This document shows positions 24,901-33,890 of a stretch of DNA of 64,000 nt, piece after piece. The notes under the pieces were generated by a model. That model did not search any database. It saw only the letters and a list, made by a program, of their open reading frames with translations, and was not told the DNA's origin. This DNA is from Mesorhabditis belari (lineage: Eukaryota > Nematoda > Chromadorea > Rhabditida > Rhabditidae): positions 452,001 through 516,000 of the forward strand of contig CAUEEP010000731.1 of NCBI GenBank assembly GCA_958450365.1. The letters run 5' to 3'. The number at the start of each line of letters is the position of its first letter. The first letter of the stretch is position 1. A program made the position numbers and the translations under genes.

Positions 24901-27113
24901 GTAACTGCAAAAATAAGCATAAAACAAATGAAAAATGATGGGAAATGACAAAAAATTCTAATTTGTAAACATAATTTAGTACTTACGGGATTTTACCCAC
25001 CGCATACTTAAGCACTTAACTAAACAAAGGCTACACATATGCCTTTCTTAGTTTAGCTTAACATTTACCTTCTATAATTCAATCTAGAAGTATAATTTAA
25101 ACATAGTTCACCCATAAAATAAATCCACTTGTATTGACATATTGACAATTGACATTGACATATTATGATGGAAAAATATGCGGTGGGTATAACTCATCCA
25201 TGGTTTACATAGTTATGTTTGCATAAATGTGATTTGTAATTTGATTGGGGCTCTATTAGAGGGATGGGGGTCTATTTTTTCATACCCCCTCCAGGGTGGG
25301 GCTCTATTAGAGGGGGTTCTATTACAGGAAATACGATAAGCATATTTTATAAATAGTCTCCAAAGCACAGGTCACATAGTCAAACAAATACCTTTAAAAA
25401 AAGGCTTCATTCAGGCTTCATTTTCGACACTAAACAGTGGTGGGCAATTTTTGCGAATCGTCGAGCAGGTTTTTCGACGGATGGAGAACAAATTTCCGGA
25501 TATTCGGTGAGATTTGAAAGCGAAAAATGGAGAATTGCCATTGTGATGTTTGACAGCATTTTGGTGCGGTCCACTTTGAAACATAAGCTTTTTGCTAAAA
25601 TAATTCAAGATTTTGCTAAAAGTTGACTAAAAGGATTCAAGATTTTGAAGAGAATCAATTCTCTTTGAGGGTTATAGTAAAGCCTTTGCAGCAGTCCCTA
25701 TAGGATTCCAAAATAAAAAGTTCTCACAATTAGCTAATTAGAATCAAATATTTTGGTAGCCATCGTGTACATTATGTCATTACTTTGGATCACTATGCTT
25801 TGGTGTCCATTATTTTGAAACATGACTTTGTCAAAAAGCAAATTCAAGAATTTTAGAGATTCGAAGTTACAGTAAGCACAAAAATAAAAATAGTTAACCG
25901 TTAAAAATCCAGATTTTTACTGCCAGGGAAAATCAGTATACTTCTATTCGCTTAATCTACAGTATTCTGGTAAATGTTGAAACGTTATTTCTTTTTCTAC
26001 CCAAAATTCTTCATTTTGAAAATGATAAGCATATTTTGGGGGTGGGACAAATGCGACCCTTTTGGGCGGGGAGGGGGCCGGGGGGGGGGGGGGGGGGGCC
26101 CGAGGGGGGCCCCGCCCCCCCCCCGCATATTTTAAAAGTTGTAAAACAAAATAAAGAAGTACAAAAATTATATTTCGAATCTTAAACCTTTCAATTTACC
26201 TTTAGATCAATCTTTTTAACGACAGCTTTCGTCAATTCGTTGTCAAGAGAACGAGAATCACCACCACTTGTTAAAACTGAGCACGATCATTGCAAATGTT
26301 TAGGTGAGTGGATTGGGGAATGAAAATGTTAAAATAGCATATAAAATTAAAGTAAAACAGAGTTGAGTTTCAAATTTAGTTGGAATGTTCGAGAGAATCG
26401 TCGAGAATGTCGATGAAATGGACAAAGAGATCTCGCTTTTGAGGCAGTATGGAGAGAAACATGCACAGGTGGGGTTGAGTTGAGAATTTGATTTCAAAGT
26501 TTTAATTATAAGTAAATATAAGTAAGTAAAGGTTAAAAATGAACAATCTCTAACTTTTTTACATTTTAATTCTAGATGAGAGACAGTGGTTTCACTGGGT
26601 CGATGATTGAGACGTTTGGCGAGTTGGCGATTGGAGTCATTGGGGCACAGGTGGGGGAAATCGAGGGATTGGGATTTTGGGATGGAATAGTCTCTTGTCT
26701 AACTACAGTATGCCGGATAAAGTACTCGCAATCTTTAATTGATAAAGATTCAAATCGGCTTGTCTTGCTTGAGCTTATCATTGGCATTCAAACACTCTTA
26801 CAATCTTACAAAAGTGATTTTCAGGATTGCGTCAAGTATAATCAAGATGGTGTGAAAGCTTGGCGGCTTCTTTTGGCCTTCATTACTGATGAGGTAAGGT
26901 CATAAAATGTAAACTAAACGGCAAACAACTGTATAGTATCCTGTTATCTATTTGATTACCTTATCTACCTCAAAAACTTCAGTCCCATTTCAGATGAAAG
27001 CCGGCTTCGATCGTTCGATGAAAATGATTGATCGCAGAAACTCACAAGCTCAATCCTCACAAGAAAGCTTTTCATCCGAGTGCCCGTTTAGGGAGAAATT
27101 TGAGCGACTTTGA
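9995..27113 (+). CDS. Globin with long Ser/Pro-rich N-terminal extension
   Basis: Core exons 19914-20013, 20438-20533, 21151-21218, 22628-22717, 23382-23502, 25415-25506, 26206-26303, 26380-26468, 26576-26650, 26825-26893, 26994-27113 give 336 aa from the ATG at 19921. Two further 5' exons (9995-10077 and 10171-10305, starting MWSKDGYS) end in the phase needed to join 19914, giving 411 aa. Residues 1 to about 215 are low-complexity and basic, with many SP sites. The globin fold begins at LTLTSKQKKALK, followed by FSTLNSGGQFLRIVEQVFRR (helices A-B). Candidate distal His is 290 (EHDHCKCL) and proximal His is 322 (YGEKHAQ). The end has AWRLLLAFITDEMKAGF (helix H). Nematodes have large families of such neuronal or sensory globins; ligand and role are unknown here. 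The globin domain is certain; the 5' join across a 9.6 kb intron is inferred from phase only. Confidence 0.82.
10461..12110 (+). repeat. Locally duplicated and shuffled blocks
   Basis: A block at 10461-10600 (TTTGCAATTACCCACGAATC onward) recurs at 11662-11790, and its end again at 12031-12080. A block at 10612-10780 (AGAGCATTATCCAAAGGTCT onward) recurs at 11870-12030. The string TTACGGCAATTTATTTAAGC occurs near 11553 and 12112. Identity is high by eye, so duplication was recent. Confidence 0.85.
11580..11612 (+). repeat. CTTTTGT microsatellite
   Basis: Four near-perfect tandem copies of CTTTTGT within the duplicated region. Confidence 0.8.
14564..14621. repeat. 58 bp near-perfect palindrome
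   Basis: ATAACTAGACTTTGTTATTT is the left end and its exact reverse complement the right end. The arms are about 27 bases and differ only in the central few bases. Confidence 0.9.
15023..15062. repeat. Perfect 40 bp palindrome
   Basis: ACTTTAATAAACATTGCTAA is followed directly by its exact reverse complement, with no spacer. Confidence 0.93.
16069..16206. repeat. Family A foldback element, copy 1
   Basis: The left arm runs GTGTACTTTGTACTCTCCGA then CCCTTTCTGGCGCA; the right arm runs TTTACGGGTGTTTGAGAGCA then CAAAGTATAC. The centre has a second inverted pair (TTTTCCCCTC / GAGGGGGAAA). The shared flank ACCTAGCAGAACAAGGACGG and about 60 further bases also occur beside copy 2, so the duplicated unit is larger than the hairpin. 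Confidence 0.85.
17060..17137. repeat. Family B foldback element, right arm only
   Basis: ATAGATTCGATAAAAGTAGG through ACACGTTTTAGAAAAC matches the right arm of the other family B copies. The left arm is missing or badly decayed. Confidence 0.65.
17951..18008. repeat. Hairpin with 18 bp perfect arms
   Basis: ATGTTTCTAGTCTCAGAG (17951-17968) and its exact reverse complement (17991-18008) flank a 22 base AT-rich loop. A small-RNA hairpin is conceivable, but the stem is short for a microRNA precursor. Confidence 0.8.
18615..18775. repeat. Family A foldback element, copy 2
   Basis: The same arms as copy 1 (CCCCCTTTCTGGCGCACTCA and its inverse). A flank shared with copy 1 runs to about 18840. 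Confidence 0.85.
19438..19715. repeat. Foldback element K with about 75 bp inverted arms
   Basis: The left end GCAAATTCGTCGCAAATTGT, continuing through ATGGATTTTAATTC and GGATACCATTCTAGCGAT, is mirrored at the right end (ATCGCTAGAATGGTATCC to ACAATTTGCGACGAATTC). No ORF inside. Confidence 0.85.
21322..21485. repeat. Family D foldback element, copy 1 (globin intron)
   Basis: The left arm starts CCATTTTCAGACAATCGCCC; the right arm ends GGTAGTTTGTCTGAAAATGG. The arms carry ATTCGATCAGCCCAATTTTG and its inverse. It lies in the intron after the exon ending at 21218. Confidence 0.85.
21541..21663. repeat. Family E foldback fragment
   Basis: It shares TTCTGCAAAAGCTTGGAAAC, then CGTAAAATCGTCGCC and GTGCACTACTATTAGAGAAA, with the full copy at 55183-55404. 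The far terminus is lost. Confidence 0.75.
22178..22336. repeat. Family A foldback element, copy 3
   Basis: TACTTTGTGCTCTCAAATCC at the left is inverted at the right (GGATTCGGAGAGCACAAAGT). It lies in the globin intron before the exon at 22628. Confidence 0.85.
22884..23078. repeat. Family B foldback element, copy 2
   Basis: CTACCGTAATCTTGTCTCTA at the left and TAGAGACAAGATGACGGTAG at the right, with outer GTTTTAGAAAACG. It lies in the globin intron after the exon ending at 22717. Confidence 0.85.
23959..24180. repeat. Family E MITE nested in the transposon
   Basis: TACCGTATTTTTTCTAATAG, then TAGTGCACC, on the left mirrors GGTGCACTACTATTAGAGAA, then AATACGGTA, on the right. A relative lies at 55183-55404. 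The TA ends fit a TA target preference. Confidence 0.85.
24363..24653 (-). CDS. Transposon-encoded HTH DNA-binding protein (partial transposase)
   Basis: A 96 aa ATG-initiated frame. The N-terminal third (MGKNVSIKASAENFGIDRKS and following) looks like a psq/CENP-B-type helix-turn-helix. The next part (RKRKRLDGAGRHLSSAEIDA, then VTRRIILNKA) resembles the second HTH unit of pogo/jerky-type transposases, in which a GAGR motif precedes the helix and VTR..I..KA follows it. The frame is open for about 20 more codons upstream of the ATG, so an upstream exon may be missing. The catalytic DDE domain is absent. It probably binds the ends of its own element; it is unrelated to the host globin gene. Confidence 0.65.
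   Translation of the reverse strand: MGKNVSIKASAENFGIDRKSVRSYIRQILELEKLHRKRKRLDGAGRHLSSAEIDAFWSGEKKRVTRRIILNKASNLFTEAELSLVDSDALIDLTNC
26037..26125. repeat. G/C homopolymer tract beside a family C remnant
   Basis: GGGTGGGACAAATGCGACCC matches the terminus of the family C element at 46944. It runs into a run of about 20 G, then C- and G-rich runs. This may be a real G-quadruplex-prone sequence or an assembly or polishing artefact over an unresolved repeat. It lies in the globin intron 25507-26205. Confidence 0.7.
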
Positions 27114-27227
27114 AACTCTTATTAATTCAAATCCAAGAATCCAAGAACTCAAGGATAGATGAGGAAATTCTTGTGTAAGAATTGCTAATTGTAAATTTGC
27201 TTTTTTATATTCTTTACCTTAAGCCAT

Positions 27228-27396
27228 TTCTTAAAACGTGTCCCCTTTTCCCTTTCTACCGTAATTTTGCCTCTATTTTTATCTAATTTTCTCTACTTTT
27301 TGTCTAATTTTATGAGGATTCACAAAGAATATCGAAAGATAGAAAAAGTAGATAGATTGGATAAAAATAAAGACAAGATTACTGTAGTTGAGAAGG
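27228..27396. repeat. Family B foldback element, truncated copy
   Basis: TTTCTTAAAACGTGTCCCCT is the left arm. The right arm (GATAAAAATAAAGACAAGAT) breaks off at a GGGGGGGGG run, where the family C-like sequence starts. Confidence 0.8.
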
Positions 27397-27545
27397 GGGG
27401 GGGTCGAATTTCGCGCGCGCCAATGGGGGGAGGGGCGTGTTGGGTTTTGCCTTTAGTCCAAATTTGCGCGCGATCTGATTTGTCGGGAAGAACGACCCAT
27501 TTTGGCTACGACTTTCCTAAGGCCAGGGGGGGGGGCCTTGCCCCC
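27396..27545. repeat. G-rich remnant related to family C
   Basis: It shares TTTTGCCTTTAGTCCAAATT and CTTTCCTAAGGCC with the complete family C element at 46944-47350 and is flanked by poly-G runs. Confidence 0.6.
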
Positions 27546-27934
27546 CGAAAGTTAGCACATTTTAGAAGATTTCCTCTCGTTTCCCCGTTTAGCCTCAGGG
27601 TTGATCTCAAAAATTCTCCTTCTCAAATCATTTTTTTTGTACAAAGCTCTATCTCCCACTTTCTTCTCGTTTGCCTTGCACTAATCACATTTTCCCCCAA
27701 ATTTTGTAAGATTTTATCTTCTGCACGGGTTGATGGATAATAAAGTTTTAAAAAAAAGCAAAGAAAAACGAGAAAAACAAAGAAAGAAAGAGAACAAAAG
27801 CAAATTAGCATTTAAGTTTCGTAAATTTACATGTAACGATCAAATAGAAGGTTTTCCCGGTCAAAGATGGGCCAGATTCTTTCTTCGCATCGACCCCTTT
27901 CTTCCACACACGGATTTTCGAAGGATTTCAAGCG

Positions 27935-30900
27935 ATGATCAACGATTGGTGAGGAAATTTGAAGTTTTATTGTTAGCACTTTGTGCAAAAGCTTTTTTTG
28001 AGAAAAGGTTGTCCCTTGTTGCAGTAACTTTCATTGTTTAAGCGCATTTGGAAGTGTTCTTTTTTGCATCAAAAATCTTTGTTGCCATTTAGTTCCTTAA
28101 CTATAGAGTATAACACTGCTATGATCATGACAAAACTTTTCCAATTTCTAGAATACATCTCTCTTTTTAGGCACCACTTGCTCTGTTGCGTCGCCGTGCT
28201 CCTGACGGTGAATGCGGGCGCTGTGCGGGCCGCTGATATGCCTCATCTAACGGTTATCGTCACTAGGGAGCCCTACAAGATTCAGGACACGTTTTTCTAT
28301 GAGGTAAGCGATTATTTGGAGATTAAAATTTGGGAGAATTTTGAATTTAGCTTTACAATTGTGTATGCTTTGCTAACTTTCTCAATTTAGTTGCTCAGCC
28401 AGATCTCGCGCATCATTGAAGTGCAAATTCGATATGAGGCTGCGGGTTGCTTGCAGAACCACTCGATGCACGCAAAAATGGGCTACTTGTTCCTCACGTG
28501 AGTTTTGAGAAATTGTTGATTCTTTGTGCTAATTTTACTTTTTAGAAGCGATCTTGAAGCGACTCGGGCACCGAAGTGTTCCACATTATCAATTGCGACT
28601 CTATACGAAACCACTGAAGACCCCGACACCATCATCACCGTCAACAACAACGGAACGGCAAGGGTTCCGATGACCGATTCCACGAATGAGGCTGACGATG
28701 ACACAATGATCTTGAAGCCGGAAATCACGACAACCGCTGCCTTCAACAACACCAGCAAGAAGAAGGGGAGTGTGGAAACACTTCGAGGCAAAAGAACATT
28801 GACGGGACAGCGTGAGTTCTATACTTTTCTATTTGCTTTTATACACTCACCTTTTAGTTACGAATCGACGCGTGAAACGAGCCGATGCCAAGCAATCGAA
28901 TCTTTGGGTGGCCAGTCAGAATGGGGTTGGTTGTTTTGGAGTGCGGTTGGAAGCTAAAGTTGTTGTGAATTGTTTCATTTTTAAAATTTTAGCTCTACAT
29001 TGGCAAAGGCGGTGAAATTGTGCATTTGTCGGAACACGACGTGAAAGCGCGGCTCTCCAACGAAATCAAAGCCTTCAAAGAGCAGTGGACTTTGATCGGA
29101 AAAATTCCCGAAAAAATTGAAGAGGTAATAGCTTTTTGGCTAAAGCTCGCTAAATTATATAAATTATACTGAATGTTTAGAAAGGTGGCTTCACAGGCCT
29201 CACAAGAGTACAAGGATTTCCCATCTGGCAAATCATACTCCTCTTTTTGGCCATCGTCTTCATCATTATCATTGCCGCCATTATGTGCCACAAGTTCCGG
29301 GACACGAAGTAAGTCTTTTCTTTGACGATGTTTTGATAACCAGATTTTTTAGAAAAAAGCTCAAGGAATCCGAGCGAAAGTTAAAGGCGGAAAGCCGAAA
29401 TCGGGTCGAGAATGCGCGTTGGGAGATCACGAAAAAGGTAAAGTGGTAGTTGGAGTGGACTATTTGGTCCTAGATTGTTTTCAATTACGAAAAATTATTG
29501 TATCACTGGTTTTGATTAATGTTTTGTTTAGTCGCACAATGTCGAGGAACCGCCGAGGAAGAGCAAGAACAAGGTCAACGGATCGATTGAACCACGACGA
29601 CGGGCTTCGGCCGAGGTTGGTCGATTTGAGCAAGTATAACCTCTGCAATATTTGTCTTTAGAGAATCGAGGAACCGGTCACCGCGCAGGAGTTCGTCGCA
29701 ATCATGCACCGAGTCAGTGACTTCATTGCCACTCACTTCTCCTCGCCGAGCTTCTACGATGCAACAAGTCGTAAGTTTTTCTAGGTATCGATTTTAAAGG
29801 GCTACCTTTTTTAGAAAATCCACCCGGCACCCTGTTGAAGATACTGCCGGGACAAGCGCCTGAGCAACCGGAAGATTTTGACCAAATCGAGGCCGACATT
29901 ACTGGATTGATTCTGAGAGGAGTGAGTTGGTTGCCATGTTTAGCTTGGCTGTTGTGCTTGTAGATGTAATAATGTGTTTTGATTTAGATTTCGCATAGGC
30001 AACACCCGCGCTTTCACGGTCATCCAAGCAACGGCCACTCGTTTACCTCGATCATTTCTGACACGATTGCCGCTGGAATTGGATTGACTGAACAGGTACG
30101 AGATGGTTTATCACTGTGCTCTTTTTTAATTCTAAATTTTAGCCTGATGTCTCCGGGCGAAAGCAACTCGAGATGTGCGTCGTGAATTGGTACGGACGAG
30201 CGCTTGGTTTGCCAGAAGCCTTCCTCTATCAAGGAGCCATCAAGGTGGATATTTGAATAACGAACGCTATTAACCATTTGGTTTTTAGGAATCTCCGGGC
30301 GGTGGCACGATCATGGACAACTTCACGGTGGCTCTGCTACACGCAATCGTGGCGGCTCGTCATTGGAAACTTGGACAAGTTAGATTTCTTTGTTGCTTAA
30401 CCCTGATAACTTTGTCTTTTCAGCTTCAAACGGCCCTCTCGGCTATGAATTCGGCGACGAGTGCCCGGGAATTCTCATCCCGACTTGTTTGCTATGGAAA
30501 CAGAACTGTGAGTTTATTTAGCTTCGAATCGCTTATAAATTAAATTCTTTTTAGCATACCAACTTCGAGAGCGTGTGCACAACGGTAAACATTTTACACC
30601 GAATCCTACGCCCTGGCATCGACAAGGAATACGCAATGGGAGGCGCAGAGCTGAAGGAACAGATCAAGAAGGTGATTCTTTGCTTTGTCAATTTTTTGGT
30701 TAATCTTTTCTTTCAGGACCTCGCCGAGGGCCTCGTTCCGACGTTTGTTGTGTGCACGTACGGCAGCGGTGATGTCTACTCGTGGGACGATCTCAAAGCG
30801 ATTGCTGTGGTTGCTCGAAGGTTTTTCTTTGTGCTCCATCTCTCATGAATAGTTTTTAGATACAACTTGTGGCTTCACGTGGATGCGGCATCGTGCGGTG

Positions 30901-32856
30901 TGGCTTGGATCGATCCCTCGTATCAACCGAAAGGCGTTGGGTAAGAAGTTCAGTGCAAACATCACTCATCGGAAATGTTTAGTATTGAAGACGCGATGTC
31001 GGTGTGTGTCAATGCTCCACGCTGCTTCCTGAACAACTCATCGCCTTGCATCTATTGGACGCGTGATCAACGACAACATTGTTTGCCTTTCCGCTCGGCA
31101 GGTGGAGATTCGTTTTGTTTTTTAGTTTTTTTTTTTCATTTATATGCATTTAGATAACTCTGCGCTCTTGACATGGACGATCAATAAGGACACGACTTTC
31201 AAGGGGCTTAAGTTGTGGATCGATATGCGCTTGTTTGGTGTGCACGGACTGCGAAACTATGTGAACAACGTGAGCTTTGATATTATTAAGAGCTTAAGAA
31301 AGTAATGATCGTTTGATGTGCTGTAGCAGTTGTTGCATATGGTATTTGACCTACGAATATAAAGCTTCTTTTTAGCTCATCGACCTCACCGCTCACATGG
31401 AGGAAATGGTGACGAGCCGGATTCCACAACTGCGCAAGTTTTCCGCTCCAATCAGACGAGCCGCATCGACCGAGAAGCCCCTTCAGCGGAAATATGTAAA
31501 GATCGCCTGCCTTGTGCAGTACTATGTAAGTGTTTAATTTGATTTGGTGGATGATTTATTTTTAGGAGCCAAGTCTCTCCAAGGGTGAGGTGAATCGTAT
31601 GACGAAAGCACTTGCCATGTACATTATCGCCTCTCGACGACTCTACGTCGCGCATCGAACGGTTTCATTTTAATCAGCCACTTTATCTATTGTGAATTCT
31701 TTAGTTTGATCAACATCACTTCATTTATCTCTCGGTGGCGCACGAAAAGGCTAATCTGGAGGAGGTAAAACAATTTTTTGCATTCACTTATATAACGTTT
31801 TAGGTGAAAACTTCGGTGGAGATTTTGGAGACCCTCGTCAAGGAGTTCGTTGCCAAAAAAAGTGAGATTTGCTGGCAGTTTTACTTTGGAGTCGTTTGCT
31901 GGGGAAGCTGAGAAATTTTAGATGAGATTGCCTCGTCGATTCTGGACGCTGAGGAGTCTGTGGAACTGCTAGTGGTCGAGTCAAAACGCGATTCCCAAAC
32001 CATTCAACTACCAATCACAAAGGAGTTAGTTTTTTTAACGAAATTAATCCAGTTCGAGGCTCAGTCTTGGTATAAACACTCACTCATTGCTTTGTTTAGG
32101 CGTCTCCCATTGGAAGTGCTGCAACAAATCGGAATGGATAGTGGAGCGTTGAAGGTGACCTTTGATTAACTTTGTACACTTGTCACTCTTGTACAATACA
32201 GTTAGTAGCTGGTTGCAAGTTTTACTGCTGACCTATACTTTTAGAAGATCTATCATGGTGATGACACGTCGACGTGCAGAGAATCGGTCCCGCAACCGCT
32301 ACGTGTCTCGTTCTCGCTTCCATCACCCAGCAGTCGTTCTCAACTTACTCCGAAAGTACAGGGGTCGATTCGTGAGTGTTTTTAAGCTGACTAAACTTTC
32401 ATTGTTCTTTAGCAATTGCAATGCCACCACTTCAGCCGAAAACCTCCAGTCAACCACTCGTCGTCTCAACTCCATCAAAGGCAAAGGTGGGTTTTGTTGT
32501 CGAGCAATGTTTTTGAATTGATCTTCAGTAACTTTCGTTTTAGGATGGTCAACAACAGTCGCTCGTTCAATACCGTGGTGTCGTGATTGCGGACTCGTCC
32601 TCGGCTACGCCTACGCCAAGCACGCCCACCGCCACCACCGAGGGAAATCCAACTCACGCCGGCAAGAGCAAGGATTCGAACGTTTCTTCAGCATTGGGTA
32701 AGTGCTTTATTATTGTTTGGTTTTATAGAAGTGATCTGCAATTCTCTTAACTGCAAAACCTAATGAGCTGTAAACATGATATTCTATGGTCACGTTTCAG
32801 GTGGAGCGGTGCCTGGCAACGACACTTCGCCAAACCCCAAGAACGACACGAAGTAA
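27935..32856 (+). CDS. Single-pass membrane protein with degenerate aromatic-amino-acid-decarboxylase domain
   Basis: Thirty exons: 27935-27948, 28171-28303, 28391-28497, 28546-28811, 28858-28925, 28993-29124, 29181-29308, 29353-29437, 29532-29615, 29662-29770, 29815-29921, 29988-30095, 30143-30244, 30289-30378, 30424-30507, 30555-30671, 30717-30820, 30860-30940, 30983-31101, 31154-31269, 31376-31525, 31566-31661, 31705-31764, 31804-31861, 31922-32024, 32100-32154, 32245-32371, 32413-32486, 32544-32697, 32801-32856. They join in phase to 1028 aa. Signal peptide 1-25 (ends AGAVRA). The ectodomain has N-glycosylation sequons (NHS, NGT, NNTS) and RRVKR at 177-181. Membrane helix 255-276, then a basic stop-transfer. 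The AADC-like domain, about 345-840, keeps GGG (485-487), His540 and HVDAA (Asp621), but the PLP-lysine position, 32 residues after that Asp, is Arg653 (NAPRC for NPHKW). The ASEA-equivalent phosphate site is also changed. The tail, 841-1028, is Ser/Pro/Thr-rich. Probably a catalytically dead, receptor-like protein, perhaps related to nematode histidine-decarboxylase-like genes. Confidence 0.88.
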
Positions 32857-33409
32857 TGATCGATACTTTGAATTTATCTGTAACAATTAGTGTTTTTCTC
32901 CCTCGATCGTTTCTTTGCTTTCTTTTTTGTGCTCCACTCACTCGTTCTCTTCTTCCTCCCCGTTTTTCTGTCTTTCTCGTTCACTTTTTTTGTATGATTT
33001 GCTCAATGTGCTCCGAATATTTGCTCGTGTACCACTTGTGATCGCTCTCTTTACTAAGGAGTAAATTTGTAAATTGTAGTGCAAAGAAAAAAACTTCGAA
33101 AATGCAGTTAGTGCAGCTACTTGCTCAATTTCAGAAGTGCTAGCAAAAGCGCCGTGTTTTTTGCGCCATTTGTGTGTATCATTTGTGCCAAATAAGCTTT
33201 TATCAAAAACACTTGAATATTCAAGTACTTAACAAAACATTAGCAAACAAAAACGTTAACCTATATAGCACAACAATTGTAAAATGTGAACCAAAGGATC
33301 CAAAGCGGGATTTGGTCGATTCAACACGGCTAATTTTCGTCTATCTCGAAAACATTTGCGGAAAATTTTTTGTTTCTAATCTTGTCTATAAGTGAGTCCT
33401 TTGGCCAAG

Positions 33410-33492
33410 GCAATTTACCAAAATTGGGCTGATCGAATGAAAGATAACGGGTGGAATACGGTAGTTTGTCTAAAAGAGGTGCCTTTTAGGAA
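33410..33492. repeat. Family D element, right half
   Basis: AAAATTGGGCTGATCGAATG, then AAAGATAACGGGTGGA and TACGGTAGTTTGTCT, matches the right arm of copies at 21322 and 49541. Confidence 0.75.
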
Positions 33493-33799
33493 ACGCATTC
33501 TAGTCAACAATCCACTTTCCTTTGCTCACTCATCATTCTTATCTTTTCGAAAACTGAAAAACTTGTTGACAAATTGGTCGGCAAATTTCTCAGCTACAAA
33601 GTACTCCAATTTACACCAATATCTTGTGGCATAACGAGAATTCGGATGACGGGGTGCAAAGTGGGCGAGGGGAAAGAGGGGAAACTGGGGGCGTTCCTCT
33701 GGTGGATCTTTTCGTCGACTCTGTCCGTCTCTGTCTAGTTATTTCCCCCCTATTTGTACCTGAATCTCCAATTTTCGCATAGTTTCTCAATTTTTGCGC

Positions 33800-33890
33800 A
33801 TCCTTTTTCCGCAAAACATTCGCCCAACGGCGATCGGGTTGTCGTCGAGAATTGAAAAGGCCGCGCGCAATCCCAGCAGAGATCCCAACG
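33800..33890 (+). promoter_or_regulatory. Candidate GLG1 noncoding first exon / promoter patch
   Basis: A locally G+C-rich segment ends GATCCCAACG followed by GTGAGA, a good donor. It could splice to the acceptor ATTCCAG at 34914-34920, just upstream of the GLG1 start. The start of such an exon cannot be placed. The alternative is simple trans-splicing at 34920. Confidence 0.3.

Larger units (their letters stand above)
23703..25335. mobile_element. DNA transposon with pogo/CENP-B-type HTH ORF, in a globin intron
   Basis: The left end CCGTATTTCCTGTAATTGAA then CCCC is inverted at the right end (GGGGGTTCTATTACAGGAAA then TACG). Subterminal GGGGCTCTATTAGAGGGATG motifs occur at both ends. The direct repeat ATAAGCATAT lies at 23693-23702 and 25336-25345, close to the ends, suggesting a target-site duplication with slight decay on the left. 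The insert carries a minus-strand HTH reading frame (24363-24653) and a nested family E MITE (23959-24180). No DDE catalytic domain is visible, so it is a non-autonomous or truncated copy. It lies in the 1.9 kb intron 23503-25414 of the globin gene. Confidence 0.82.
27114..27934. other. Intergenic DNA between globin and decarboxylase-like genes
   Basis: It contains a family B copy (27228-27396) and a G-rich family C-like remnant (27396-27545). The rest is presumed promoter DNA of the next gene. The 157-codon open frame across it is made of repeat sequence. Confidence 0.5.

Noticed and set aside
27267..27740. 157-codon plus-strand open frame before the decarboxylase-like gene
   Set aside because: It is made of family B arm and G-rich family C remnant sequence; low-complexity Gly/Arg translation.
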